Assembly (NCBI GenBank): GCA_046048135.1
Contig: JBJOGR010000009.1
Coordinates: forward strand, 1 to 64,000
Reading direction: 5' to 3'
DNA length: 64,000 bases
DNA from: ATZT02 sp046048135
GTDB taxonomy: Bacteria; Actinomycetota; Actinomycetes; S36-B12; UBA5976
This document shows, piece after piece, positions 21,159 to 29,769 of the stretch. The notes below the pieces were generated by a model. The model saw nothing but the letters and a program-made list of their open reading frames with translations, was not told where the DNA came from and made no database searches. Numbering within the stretch: position 1 is the stretch's first letter; each line of letters begins with the position of its first letter. The position numbers were made by a program, and so were the translations under genes.

Positions 21159-21173
21159 TCAACCTGAGGTTGA
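21159..21173. promoter_or_regulatory. Perfect 15-bp palindrome overlapping a -35 box
   Basis: The sequence TCAACCTGAGGTTGA is a perfect inverted repeat (7+1+7). Its right edge overlaps the TTGACC -35 box of the promoter ahead of the FHA-MerR genes. A related near-palindrome with the same AACCT...GTT half-sites lies upstream of the second MerR gene (22824-22837). A regulator-binding site, perhaps for one of the MerR proteins, is a reasonable inference. Confidence 0.55.
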
Positions 21174-21198
21174 CCCTTAAGTAGTCTTCACCTAGATT
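21170..21198 (+). promoter_or_regulatory. Sigma-70-type promoter of the FHA-MerR operon
   Basis: TTGACC (21170-21175), a 17-nt spacer and TAGATT (21193-21198) make a near-consensus housekeeping promoter. Transcription would start near 21205, just before the Shine-Dalgarno GGTGGAGG (21203-21210) and the ATG at 21218. This is the best sigma-70-like promoter I see in the window. The -35 box lies in a perfect palindrome, which suggests regulation. Confidence 0.6.
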
Positions 21199-21217
21199 AA
21201 GAGGTGGAGGTAAATCG

Positions 21218-21616
21218 ATGAATATGGAAAACACTGGTGCTATCCCAGTTGTTTCTTTGGATACAAGTCCTCTCTCATCAATAGAAGATGGACATCTAAG
21301 CGGACTGGATTCAAATAGTGCTGCACTGCTAGTTCGATCTGGGACACAAAAAAATCAAAGATTTATCATTTCAGGAAATAATGTCACTTTGGGTAGAAGT
21401 GATGATTCTAATATTGTTCTGGATGATGTCACAGTTTCTAGAAAACATGCGGTGATATCCAAAGAAAATAATGCTTGGTTCATAAATGATGAAAATAGCT
21501 TGAATGGAATTTATGTAAATTTTATTAGAGTTGATAAAACAAAACTCACAGCTGGTGATGATATTCAAATAGGCAAATATCGATTTACTTTTCTTCTACC
21601 AGGACAAAAAATATAA
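21218..21616 (+). CDS. garA: FHA-domain protein, GarA/OdhI-like
   Basis: A 132-aa protein with a forkhead-associated domain at about residues 37-127. Phosphopeptide-binding residues are visible: G59-R60, S74-R-K-H77 and N96-G97. Position between gcvH and the FtsR-type MerR gene matches mycobacterial garA (Rv1827), a regulator of 2-oxoglutarate dehydrogenase and glutamate metabolism. The N-terminal tail lacks the classic ETTSVF phosphorylation motif; LDTSPLSS (14-21) is the nearest equivalent. Regulation by a Ser/Thr kinase is therefore uncertain, and no such kinase is in the window. The gene name rests mainly on synteny. Confidence 0.8.
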   Translation: MNMENTGAIPVVSLDTSPLSSIEDGHLSGLDSNSAALLVRSGTQKNQRFIISGNNVTLGRSDDSNIVLDDVTVSRKHAVISKENNAWFINDENSLNGIYVNFIRVDKTKLTAGDDIQIGKYRFTFLLPGQKI

Positions 21617-22336
21617 ATGTCAATTGCTAAAAAGTCAGATAATTTATTCACTATAGGTGAAGTTTTGAATCAAGTAAGGGCTGAATTCAATGACATTTCG
21701 ATATCAAAAATTAGATTTTTAGAAGCAGAAGGATTAATTATTCCAGCAAGAACTAAAAGTGGTTATAGAAAATTCTCTCAATCTGATGTAGCAAAACTTG
21801 AATATATTCTTCGAATGCAAAGAGATCACTATTTGCCCTTAAGAGTAATTAAACAACACATTGAGGCCATGGATAGAGGTTTGCAAGTACCTACGGAAAA
21901 CATAGAAAAACCCAAGGTTCCAAATAATGTACTAAATTTCAACGAAAGTTCAAAAAGTAAGTCAAATATTCGAGTCACAAGAGATGAGATAATTGCCAAT
22001 ACAGGAATAAGTGAAGCATTTCTAAAAGATGCACAAGATTTTGGTTTGATACAAGTACTAGCTGATAATAGACATTTTGATGAATATGCTTTAAGAACTG
22101 CCAGAGTGATTTCTGCTCTTTCTGAATATGGAATTGAACCTAGACATTTAAAAATTCTCAAATCAGGAACTGACAGGGAAGTGTCTTTAATAAAACAAAT
22201 TGTGTCACCTCTTGCAAGATCTAAACGACCTGACGCAAGTGAGCAAGCCCAAGAGATGATGAAGGAAATTGCAAATTTAACCAATCAATTGCATTCAATT
22301 TTGGTTCATCATGATTTAGAAAGTGAAATTATTTAA
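21617..22336 (+). CDS. ftsR: MerR-family regulator, FtsR type
   Basis: A 239-aa transcription factor. The N-terminal MerR winged helix includes FTIGEVLNQV, ISKIRFLEAEGLI, and RTKSGYRKFSQSDVAKLEYILRMQRD (about 10-75). A second helical domain follows a linker (residues 85-120). Family and place match Rv1828/FtsR, which controls ftsZ in Corynebacterium. It starts directly at the end of the FHA gene. The palindromes at 21159 and 22824 are candidate binding sites. Confidence 0.82.
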   Translation: MSIAKKSDNLFTIGEVLNQVRAEFNDISISKIRFLEAEGLIIPARTKSGYRKFSQSDVAKLEYILRMQRDHYLPLRVIKQHIEAMDRGLQVPTENIEKPKVPNNVLNFNESSKSKSNIRVTRDEIIANTGISEAFLKDAQDFGLIQVLADNRHFDEYALRTARVISALSEYGIEPRHLKILKSGTDREVSLIKQIVSPLARSKRPDASEQAQEMMKEIANLTNQLHSILVHHDLESEII

Positions 22337-22339
22337 AAG

Positions 22340-22816
22340 ATGGACCAAGAATTCATAAAAGTCTCAGTTGTAGGGGTTCGAGTTGAAATGCCCTCAAATC
22401 AACCAATTATTTTGCTCCAGGATGAACCTGGGCAAAAATATTTACCTATTTGGATAGGGGCAGTTGAGGCCACCTCTATAGCGTTTGCTCAGCAAGGTGT
22501 TGTCCCCGCTAGACCACTTACGCATGATTTGTTGCTGGACATAATTAAAAATTTGGGTCGAGCTATTAAAGAAGTTAAAATCACTTCATTAAAGGATGGA
22601 ATTTTTTATTCAGAAATACTTTTTGATAACGGCTTAATAGTTTCTGCTAGACCTTCAGACTCAATTGCGCTAGCCCTTCGAGTGGAGGCTCCGATTCTTG
22701 TTGCGGTTGAAGTATTGAATTCGGCTGGAATTGAGATACCACTAGAAGAGCAGGATGAACTTGATAAATTTAGGCAGTTTCTCGATGAGGTAAATCCAGA
22801 TGACTTCAAATCGTGA
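22340..22816 (+). CDS. Bifunctional nuclease family protein (DUF151)
   Basis: A 158-aa protein of the BFN/DUF151 family. Typical segments are LPIWIGAVEATSIAFAQQG (about 34-52), RPLTHDLLLDII and SARPSDSIALALRVEAPI. Related plant proteins have RNase and DNase activity; the bacterial substrate is unknown. It has the same place as Rv1829, between two MerR genes. It starts 3 nt after the ftsR stop, so co-transcription is likely. Confidence 0.88.
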   Translation: MDQEFIKVSVVGVRVEMPSNQPIILLQDEPGQKYLPIWIGAVEATSIAFAQQGVVPARPLTHDLLLDIIKNLGRAIKEVKITSLKDGIFYSEILFDNGLIVSARPSDSIALALRVEAPILVAVEVLNSAGIEIPLEEQDELDKFRQFLDEVNPDDFKS

Positions 22817-22823
22817 GGAAATC

Positions 22824-22846
22824 TAACCTTAAAGTTAAACTTGAGG
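22824..22846. promoter_or_regulatory. Imperfect palindrome upstream of the second MerR gene
   Basis: TAACCTTAAAGTTA (22824-22837) is a 14-bp inverted repeat with one mismatched pair. It is extended by AACTTGAGG to 22846, giving a CCTTAA...TTGAGG outer repeat. The half-site AACCT/AGTT resembles the palindrome at 21159-21173. It lies 85-107 nt upstream of the MerR start at 22930. MerR proteins usually bind such repeats in long-spacer promoters; I could not define matching -35/-10 boxes. Confidence 0.45.
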
Positions 22847-22929
22847 GAAGCGGCGTGTTGAGGTCTAAATGTAATCAAACTGTTTACCTTTGGTTTACTC
22901 TTGTAACACACCAATAAGGAGTAGGGAAA

Positions 22930-23490
22930 ATGACTGAAAATGTCGCAAAACAGCAATCCCTATTTGAGCCAAGTGATTTAAAAAGAATTCCAGACGGAGT
23001 TGGATATCGGGGAACAATTGCCTGCTCTGCTGCAGGAATTAGTTACAGACAACTTGATTATTGGGCTAGAACTGGATTAATTGAGCCAACTATTAGACCT
23101 GCTCAAGGCTCTGGATCGCAAAGACTTTATTCATTTACTGATGTCTTAGTTTTAAAAGTTATCAAAAGATTACTTGATACAGGTGTTTCTCTGCAAAACA
23201 TCAGAAATGCCGTGGATTTAATTAGAAGCCGCGGAGCAGACAATCTTTCGAATTTAACTTTGATCAGTGATGGGGCTTCTGTATATGAGTGTACTTCCGA
23301 TGATGAGGTTATTGATTTAGTAAAAGGTGGCCAAGGAGTTTTTGGTATTGCTATTGGCAGTGTGTGGAAAGAAGTTGAAGGAAGTTTGGCGCAATTTCCA
23401 GCAGAAACTGCTGAGGGCAATTTAGTGCTCAATGACAACTTGATGGACGAATTGGCTCAGAGAAGAGCATCCAAAAACGCAATTGCCTAA
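22930..23490 (+). CDS. Second MerR-family regulator (Rv1830-like)
   Basis: A 186-aa transcription factor with a MerR helix-turn-helix (about residues 28-100: SAAGISYRQLDYWARTGLI, QRLYSFTDVLVLKVIKRLL). It has a C-terminal region of unknown ligand (IDLVKGGQGVFGIAIGSVWKEVE). Synteny matches the Rv1830 family. The start is supported by AAGGAGTAGGG just upstream of the ATG. The 113-nt upstream gap carries a palindrome and a GTTTAC-containing direct repeat (22881-22898), suggesting its own regulated promoter. Confidence 0.85.
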   Translation: MTENVAKQQSLFEPSDLKRIPDGVGYRGTIACSAAGISYRQLDYWARTGLIEPTIRPAQGSGSQRLYSFTDVLVLKVIKRLLDTGVSLQNIRNAVDLIRSRGADNLSNLTLISDGASVYECTSDDEVIDLVKGGQGVFGIAIGSVWKEVEGSLAQFPAETAEGNLVLNDNLMDELAQRRASKNAIA

Positions 23491-23541
23491 ATTTTACGTT
23501 TAAGTAGGATTAGATTAACGGATAGTTGTTTAGAGAATAGG

Positions 23542-23547
23542 TATCCT
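23542..23547 (+). promoter_or_regulatory. -10 box of a likely leaderless gcvP transcript
   Basis: TATCCT fits the TANNNT -10 pattern and ends 7 nt before the gcvP ATG (23555). The predicted transcription start then falls on or next to the start codon. No Shine-Dalgarno precedes the ATG. No glycine riboswitch fold is apparent in the 64-nt gap. Confidence 0.45.
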
Positions 23548-23554
23548 TTTACCC

Positions 23555-26389
23555 ATGTCCAATAACGAGTTCATTTTCCAGGACCGTCACATCGGTCCCA
23601 ATAAAGCACAACAAGATTTGATGCTAAAAGAAATTGGAATGAATTCTCTTGATGAATTACTAGACAAAACTATTCCTGGTGCGATTCGTTTCCGAGATTC
23701 CTTAAATCTTCCTAAAGCTTTAAGCGAGGAATTGGCACAAAAAGAATTAAAAGAATTAGCATTTGAAAATATAACTAACACAAGTTTGATTGGACTTGGT
23801 TATTACAATTGTTTAACTCCAGCTGTAATACGAAGAAATATCTTAGAAAATCCTTCTTGGTACACCGCATATACTCCTTACCAACCTGAAATTTCTCAAG
23901 GTCGTCTTGAAGCTCTAATTCTTTTTCAAACAATGATTGAAGATTTAACTGGTTTACCAGTAGCAAATGCATCTTTATTAGATGAGCCAACTGCAGCAGC
24001 TGAAGCTATGAGACTTGCGCAACGAAGTTCAAAAAATGATTCAAATATTTTTTTGGTCGATAAAGATACTCATCCACAAACTATTGAAGTAATTAGAAAT
24101 CGTGCACTACCAATCGGAATTGAAGTTAAATTGATTGACATAGATGAAAAAAATATTATTGAGAATGCGTTCGGTGTATTGATTTCATATCCAACAAGCA
24201 CTGGTTTAATTAGAGATTTAGAATCTTTTGGTAAAAAATGCAAAGAAAATGGAATAGTTGTTATTGCCACAACTGATTTGCTTGCTTTAACTTTGATCAA
24301 GGAACCAACAAGTTTTGGAGCAGAAATTGCAGTAGGTAGTGCACAAAGATTTGGAGTGCCACTTGGTTTTGGTGGACCCCACGCAGGTTTTATGTCAGTG
24401 TCTGAAGAATTATCTCGGTCACTTCCTGGAAGATTAGTTGGTGTAAGTGTCGACTCAACAGGTAGAGCTGCATATCGTTTAGCGCTTCAAACCAGAGAGC
24501 AACACATTAGAAGAGGTAAAGCAACTAGCAATATTTGCACTGCACAAGTTTTACTTGCCGTAATCTCAGCAACTTATGCTGCATATCATGGTCCTAAAGG
24601 TTTAAAAGCAATTGCAGAAAGAGTTCATAATCAAGCGCTAAGCGTTGCAAAGATGGCACAAGCATCAGGCAACAAAGTTATTCATACTAAATTTTTTGAC
24701 ACAGTTTTGATTCAAACTACTAATGCAGATGATTTATATAACAAATTCTTGAACAACGGTATAAACATTAGAAAAATTAGCAGCACAGAAGTTTCAATTT
24801 CGATTGATGAAACTACAAATAGCGAAATTATGGCAAAGATTGCAAAAAGTTTTAATACCCAATTATTAAATGAAGATAACAAGGATGAAAGTATTTCAAA
24901 TCGAACCAGTAAATACCTAACCCACGTTCACTTTAATAGATATCACAATGAAACTGCTTTGTTGAGATGGCTTAGATCTATGAGTGATAAAGATATTGCT
25001 TTAGATAGATCAATGATTCCACTTGGTTCTTGCACGATGAAATTAAATGCTGCAAGCGAGATGGAACCAATTACTTGGCCTCAATTAGCTGGTATTCATC
25101 CTTTTGCTCCAATTGAGCAATCAAAAGGTTGGCAAAAAATAATAAGTCAATTACAAGATTGGCTGTGCGAAATAACAGGTTATGACGCAATCAGCTTGCA
25201 ACCAAACGCTGGTTCACAAGGAGAATTTGCAGGACTTCTTGCAATTCGTGCATACCAAGAAAACAGGGGACAAGGTCATAGAAATATTTGTTTAATTCCT
25301 TCCAGTGCACATGGAACAAATGCAGCAAGTGCAGTGATGGCTGGGATGCAAGTTGAGGTTGTCGAGTGCACCGATACAGGAGATGTAGATCTTCAAGATT
25401 TAGAAAATAAAATTAACGCCAATAGAGACAATCTTGCTGCAGTGATGGTTACCTATCCATCAACTCATGGAGTATTTGAAGAAGGCATTACTAAATTATG
25501 CGAAATGGTTCATGATGCAGGTGGTCAAGTTTATGTTGATGGGGCAAACCTTAATGCGCTTGTTGCAGTTGCTAAGCCTGGAAAATTTGGAGCAGATGTA
25601 TCACACTTAAATCTTCACAAAACATTTTGTATTCCTCATGGCGGAGGAGGACCTGGTGTAGGACCTGTAGCGGTTAAATCTCATTTAGCACCATATTTAC
25701 CAACACATCCTTTAAATGACATATGTGGTCCAAAAGAAAAAATTGTTGGTCCTATAAGTGGAGCACCTTATGGTTCAGCAGGAATTCTGCCAATTTCTTG
25801 GATGTATATAAGAATGATGGGAGCTAAGGGTCTTTTTGATGCAACTTCAAGTGCAATTTTGTCTGCTAATTATTTAGCAAATAAATTATCTAAAGCATTT
25901 CCAATTCTTTACACAGGTAAAAATAACACCATTGCGCATGAATGCATCTTGGATATAAGAGAAATTACCAAAGAGACTGGTGTAACAGTCGATGATATTG
26001 CCAAGCGATTAATGGATTATGGCTTTCATGCTCCAACTATGTCTTTCCCAGTTGCTGGAACATTAATGATTGAACCAACAGAAAGTGAAGACCTAATTGA
26101 ATTAGATCGATTTGTTGAAGCAATGCTTAATATCAAAGCTGAAATTGATGAAATCGCAAATGGTGCATACAAAGTTGAAGATTCTGCATTGCGTCATGCA
26201 CCACATACCGCAGAAGAATTAGCAGGTGAGTGGAATAGACAATATTCACGTGTAAAGGCTGTATTTCCTGTTTCAGGGCTTCGAGGCAAGAAATATTGGC
26301 CACCTGTTAACCGAATTGACGGTGCTTACGGTGATAGAAATCTAATTTGTTCTTGCCCTTCACCTAGAGAGTTTGCTAACGCTCAATAA
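23555..26389 (+). CDS. gcvP: Glycine dehydrogenase (decarboxylating), P protein
   Basis: A 944-aa single-chain P protein of the glycine cleavage system. It releases CO2 from glycine and loads the aminomethyl group onto GcvH. It begins FQDRHIGPNKAQQDLML and has the PLP-binding Lys in HLNLHKTFCIPHGGGGPG at about residue 689. Both halves of the fused alpha/beta form are present. gcvH lies about 2.4 kb upstream; gcvT must be elsewhere. The start lacks a Shine-Dalgarno and probably lies at the 5' end of a leaderless mRNA. Confidence 0.97.
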   Translation: MSNNEFIFQDRHIGPNKAQQDLMLKEIGMNSLDELLDKTIPGAIRFRDSLNLPKALSEELAQKELKELAFENITNTSLIGLGYYNCLTPAVIRRNILENPSWYTAYTPYQPEISQGRLEALILFQTMIEDLTGLPVANASLLDEPTAAAEAMRLAQRSSKNDSNIFLVDKDTHPQTIEVIRNRALPIGIEVKLIDIDEKNIIENAFGVLISYPTSTGLIRDLESFGKKCKENGIVVIATTDLLALTLIKEPTSFGAEIAVGSAQRFGVPLGFGGPHAGFMSVSEELSRSLPGRLVGVSVDSTGRAAYRLALQTREQHIRRGKATSNICTAQVLLAVISATYAAYHGPKGLKAIAERVHNQALSVAKMAQASGNKVIHTKFFDTVLIQTTNADDLYNKFLNNGINIRKISSTEVSISIDETTNSEIMAKIAKSFNTQLLNEDNKDESISNRTSKYLTHVHFNRYHNETALLRWLRSMSDKDIALDRSMIPLGSCTMKLNAASEMEPITWPQLAGIHPFAPIEQSKGWQKIISQLQDWLCEITGYDAISLQPNAGSQGEFAGLLAIRAYQENRGQGHRNICLIPSSAHGTNAASAVMAGMQVEVVECTDTGDVDLQDLENKINANRDNLAAVMVTYPSTHGVFEEGITKLCEMVHDAGGQVYVDGANLNALVAVAKPGKFGADVSHLNLHKTFCIPHGGGGPGVGPVAVKSHLAPYLPTHPLNDICGPKEKIVGPISGAPYGSAGILPISWMYIRMMGAKGLFDATSSAILSANYLANKLSKAFPILYTGKNNTIAHECILDIREITKETGVTVDDIAKRLMDYGFHAPTMSFPVAGTLMIEPTESEDLIELDRFVEAMLNIKAEIDEIANGAYKVEDSALRHAPHTAEELAGEWNRQYSRVKAVFPVSGLRGKKYWPPVNRIDGAYGDRNLICSCPSPREFANAQ

Positions 26390-26396
26390 GTGGTCT

Positions 26397-26421
26397 AAGT
26401 AGCTATAAAATTAATCTACTT
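26397..26421. terminator. Weak hairpin between convergent gcvP and mannosyltransferase genes
   Basis: AAGTAG (26397-26402) can pair with CTACTT (26416-26421) across a 13-nt AT-rich loop. It lies in the only non-overlapping gap between convergent protein genes here, so it may serve as a bidirectional terminator. The stem is short and the loop long, so confidence is low. Confidence 0.25.
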
Positions 26422-26434
26422 TACATAACATTCA

Positions 26435-27151
26435 TTATCGGTCTTTTATACGTAAGAATCTTTGAACGCCCCACAAACCTATACGCAGAAAAGCCTCAAT
26501 CACGATATTTTTACTCATTTTTGAGCTACCTATAGTTCTTTCAGTAAAAGTAATGGGAACTTCAGAGACCGTTAAATTCTTTTCTAAAAGTCTACGAACC
26601 ATATCAACTTGAAAACAGTAACCTTGGGAATCAATTTCTTTAAGATCAATTTGTTTCAATGATGAGCTTTTATAAGCCCTAAATCCACCAGTTGAATCTC
26701 CTATTTTGAAACCCAACATTATTCGAGCATAAATATTTCCACCTTGTGACAATATTTGCCTACTTTTTGGCCAGTTAATTACTTTTCCACCTGGAATCCA
26801 TCTAGATCCCAGCACACAATCAAAATCTTTAATTTTTTCTAATATTTGATGCAAATCTCTAGGATCATGTGAGCCATCAGCATCCATTTCAACTAAAACA
26901 TCGAATTCGTCCATCGATTTAAGGAAGCCCTCGATATATGCTGCACCCAGTCCATTTTTATTCGAACGATGGAAAACATCAAGATTTTCATATTGATTTT
27001 TTAATTGTTCTGCTAGTCGACCTGTTCCATCAGGAGAATTATCATCTATAACCAAAACATGATATTCACTATTTTCTTGAAATATTCTGTGCAAAATAGA
27101 TGGCAAGGTGTGTAATTCGTTATAAGTTGGTACAAGGATTCGTATTTTCAT
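26435..27151 (-). CDS. ppm1: Polyprenol monophosphomannose synthase (GT2)
   Basis: A 238-aa family-2 glycosyltransferase without membrane helices. It contains VPTYNELHTLPSIL, DDNSPDGTG and the DXD-type metal site in VEMDADGSHDP; TGGFRAYK is typical of DPM1-like enzymes. In mycobacteria the matching domain makes polyprenyl-phosphate-mannose for lipoglycans and protein mannosylation. There it is fused or paired with the Lnt-like domain encoded next door. Here the two remain separate genes overlapping by 1 nt (TAATG). Mannose as sugar donor is inferred from this linkage. Confidence 0.88.
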   Translation of the reverse strand: MKIRILVPTYNELHTLPSILHRIFQENSEYHVLVIDDNSPDGTGRLAEQLKNQYENLDVFHRSNKNGLGAAYIEGFLKSMDEFDVLVEMDADGSHDPRDLHQILEKIKDFDCVLGSRWIPGGKVINWPKSRQILSQGGNIYARIMLGFKIGDSTGGFRAYKSSSLKQIDLKEIDSQGYCFQVDMVRRLLEKNLTVSEVPITFTERTIGSSKMSKNIVIEAFLRIGLWGVQRFLRIKDR

Positions 27152-28641
27152 TATCTATTTATTCTACCTTTTAATACGGCTAAAACTATCAACAAAAGTA
27201 ATAATAAATAACTAGTTATATTAATTATATCAATGTATCTAATTGCCGGAGTAATTTCGGTAATCAACTTAACTTGGGCAAGATGTGATACAGGTTTAAA
27301 TTCATCAGATTTCCACAAAACTTTGCCAAACTCATCTATATGAGCAGATATCCCTGTAGTGGCACTAACAACAGTTTGTCTACTTGCTTCAAGTGCTCTA
27401 AATCTTGTTATTTTGAACTGTTGTTCAATCTGATCAGAAAAAGCATACGTTGCATTATTAGTATGCACACTAATTAACTCTCCCCCATTTATTATTTGTT
27501 TAGACAAAATGTCATTCCAAGCAACTTCAAAACATATAACTGGAGAGATTAAATCATTATCTAATCTAAAATTAGTGATCTCACTTCCTTTGACGAAATC
27601 TTTAATCAATAAATTAAATCTAGATATTCTACTTTCCAAAACATTTCTAAAAGGTAAATATTCTCCAAAAGGTACAAGATGAATCTTTGTGTATTCATCT
27701 TCCTTATTATTAATATTGTTTTGCATCTTTAAAATTGAATTTTTTAAATTGTTTCCCTTAGTTAAAACTGCACCTGCAATGAAGGGTTTATCAATAGATT
27801 TTAGATGATCATTGAGAATTTTAGCTGCTTCAGCGTTAATGTAAGGATCGACATCTATTGAATTTTCCGGCCACAAAACTGCGTCTACTTTCAATGATTC
27901 AGGTTTAGTGCTAAAGAATTTTTTTGTTTCTTCAACATGATTTTTTAATACTGCTAGTTTTTGCTCGTTAAACATTAAGCCAGATCTAGGAACATTACCT
28001 TGAACTATTAATAGATTCTTCTCTCCTGTTTTTTCAAAATTAAAACTTAATGAGTCTAGAAAAAGCACAAAAGCAAATATAGATACCCCAATAAATAAAG
28101 CTGGGAAAACAGCTTTTTGCAGTATGAATCCTATTAATGGAATTACAAAAATTGCAACAATAAATATCGATAAAGCAACTATTTGAGTTGATCCGTAAGG
28201 AGCTAATTTGGCAAAGGGTGAGTCAATACTTGCATAGGCAATTTTGGCCCAAGGAAAACCACCAAAAGGATAATCTTGAGTCAGCGTTTCAATAGCAATA
28301 TAAACCAAGGCATAACCTAAAAAAGGAAGATAAGAATTTCTTAAAAAATACATTAAAATGCCGCTTGAACCATAAATTATTGTCATAAGTAAAGTCAATA
28401 AAATATAAGCATCTACTCCAATAGAAATAATCCAAATGATGTGTATAGCCCAAAAAACAAGACTGAATGAAAATGAAATGACAAGATAATCAGATAAAGA
28501 CCTTTTATGAGTGACTCCCCACCAAAGAGCAAAAACAATTGGAATTAGAAACCATAAATTCGAATTATCGTAAGTAAGTGCAAGAAGTAACCCAGATAAG
28601 GAACCTACAGTAATTTTTGTCTGAAGTTGAAGTTTATTCAT
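27151..28641 (-). CDS. lnt: Apolipoprotein N-acyltransferase
   Basis: A 496-aa membrane protein with about six N-terminal helices (to residue 200), a periplasmic nitrilase domain and a C-terminal anchor helix. The catalytic Glu is in VLWPENSID, the Lys follows in the nitrilase fold near LVPFGEYLPFR, and the Cys is in PVICFEVAW. It adds the third acyl chain to lipoproteins. Pairing with ppm1 corresponds to the mycobacterial Ppm1 arrangement. It overlaps the upstream peptidase gene by 1 nt. Confidence 0.9.
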   Translation of the reverse strand: MNKLQLQTKITVGSLSGLLLALTYDNSNLWFLIPIVFALWWGVTHKRSLSDYLVISFSFSLVFWAIHIIWIISIGVDAYILLTLLMTIIYGSSGILMYFLRNSYLPFLGYALVYIAIETLTQDYPFGGFPWAKIAYASIDSPFAKLAPYGSTQIVALSIFIVAIFVIPLIGFILQKAVFPALFIGVSIFAFVLFLDSLSFNFEKTGEKNLLIVQGNVPRSGLMFNEQKLAVLKNHVEETKKFFSTKPESLKVDAVLWPENSIDVDPYINAEAAKILNDHLKSIDKPFIAGAVLTKGNNLKNSILKMQNNINNKEDEYTKIHLVPFGEYLPFRNVLESRISRFNLLIKDFVKGSEITNFRLDNDLISPVICFEVAWNDILSKQIINGGELISVHTNNATYAFSDQIEQQFKITRFRALEASRQTVVSATTGISAHIDEFGKVLWKSDEFKPVSHLAQVKLITEITPAIRYIDIINITSYLLLLLLIVLAVLKGRINR

Positions 28642-29741
28642 TAAATTTCTATTAAATCACGGGTAGTTTCATTACAGCGAATGAATCCATTTTCAGTTTT
28701 AACAATTATGTCTTCGATTCTTGCACCAAATTTATTTTCAATGTAAAAGCCAGGTTCAATACTAAAAGCATTTCCAGTCACTATTCTATTTTTATTTGTA
28801 GCCACTATGTAAGGTTCTTCGTGAGTCTCTAAACCTATTCCGTGGCCAGTTCTATGAGTGAAGTAATTACCAAGGCCGTTATCTTTTAAAATATTTCGAG
28901 CTACTAAATCTAATTGTTCTCCCGTCAAATCTTCTTTAGTCGCTTGACAAGATGCTTCTTGAGCTTGTTTCAATACCGAATAACTCGGATAAAAATCTTG
29001 TGAAGTCTTCCCAACGCTATATGTTCTAGTTGAGTCACTACAGTATCCAGTTGGCGAAGTACCTCCTATATCTACAACTACTACATCACCTCTTTCAATG
29101 ATTTTATTCGAAGGTTCATGATGTGGAGATGCAGAGTTATGTCCACTTGCAACAATTACAAAATCAACTGAATCATGCCCTACTTCAATTATTTGATTAC
29201 TGATTATTTTGGCAACTTCTAATTCAGTCATTCCTGGCTTTATAATTTTTGATATCTCGTTATGTACTAAATCAATCATATTACCGACTATTTTCAGCTC
29301 ATTTATTTCATAATTACTTTTAATACTTCTAAGCGGACTCATAACTGTTGATGAATTTAAAAAATGTGAATGGTTAAATATACCTTGAAAATTCAAGACC
29401 TTATCAGCAGTCATTTTTTCATCTATAAAAATATTTTCGTATTTATAATTTGAGAACAAATCGTAAGGATTACTACCTTCGACCCATGTTTTTAAATCAA
29501 TCATGTCTTCATCAATTCCTGCATCTACGGCAGCCAATTTTTCTAATTCTGGAACCACCAATACAGGTTTTCTGTCATTTGCAATTGCCAAGCAAGTTAA
29601 TCTCTCTAAATTTTTAGCCTTATAGTTTGTTAAGTATCTTAGATTAGGTCCTGGTGTGACAAGTAAAAGAGAATTTTTGACCTTGCTCAATGAATTTTGA
29701 GCATTAAAAATTCTTTTTGACAATTCTTCTGTAGTTACCAT
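28641..29741 (-). CDS. M24 family aminopeptidase (Xaa-Pro type, PepE-like)
   Basis: A 366-aa cytosolic metallopeptidase. The creatinase-like N-terminal domain spans about 1-135 and the pita-bread domain follows. Metal ligands are visible: Asp in VVVDIGG, Asp in CSDSTRTY, His in RTGHGIGLETHEEP, Glu in SIEPGFYI and Glu in GARIEDI. Place next to the 5'-3' exonuclease and helY matches Rv2089c (pepE). Substrate is probably Xaa-Pro peptides. The start ATG probably lies at the mRNA 5' end (see 29749-29754). Confidence 0.9.
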   Translation of the reverse strand: MVTTEELSKRIFNAQNSLSKVKNSLLLVTPGPNLRYLTNYKAKNLERLTCLAIANDRKPVLVVPELEKLAAVDAGIDEDMIDLKTWVEGSNPYDLFSNYKYENIFIDEKMTADKVLNFQGIFNHSHFLNSSTVMSPLRSIKSNYEINELKIVGNMIDLVHNEISKIIKPGMTELEVAKIISNQIIEVGHDSVDFVIVASGHNSASPHHEPSNKIIERGDVVVVDIGGTSPTGYCSDSTRTYSVGKTSQDFYPSYSVLKQAQEASCQATKEDLTGEQLDLVARNILKDNGLGNYFTHRTGHGIGLETHEEPYIVATNKNRIVTGNAFSIEPGFYIENKFGARIEDIIVKTENGFIRCNETTRDLIEI

Positions 29742-29748
29742 TATTAAT

Positions 29749-29754
29749 ACCTTA
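29749..29754 (-). promoter_or_regulatory. -10 box for the M24 peptidase operon (leaderless)
   Basis: On the minus strand this reads TAAGGT (TANNNT) and ends 7 nt before the ATG at 29741. No Shine-Dalgarno lies in between. The box is only 9 nt from the opposing -10 at 29764-29769. Confidence 0.4.
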
Positions 29755-29763
29755 TTACATAGA

Positions 29764-29769
29764 TAGAAT
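29764..29769 (+). promoter_or_regulatory. -10 box for the 5'-3' exonuclease gene (leaderless)
   Basis: TAGAAT ends 6 nt before the ATG at 29776, so transcription would begin at the start codon. The whole divergent gap is only 34 bp, so the -35 region must overlap the neighbouring gene's promoter or coding start. Confidence 0.4.
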
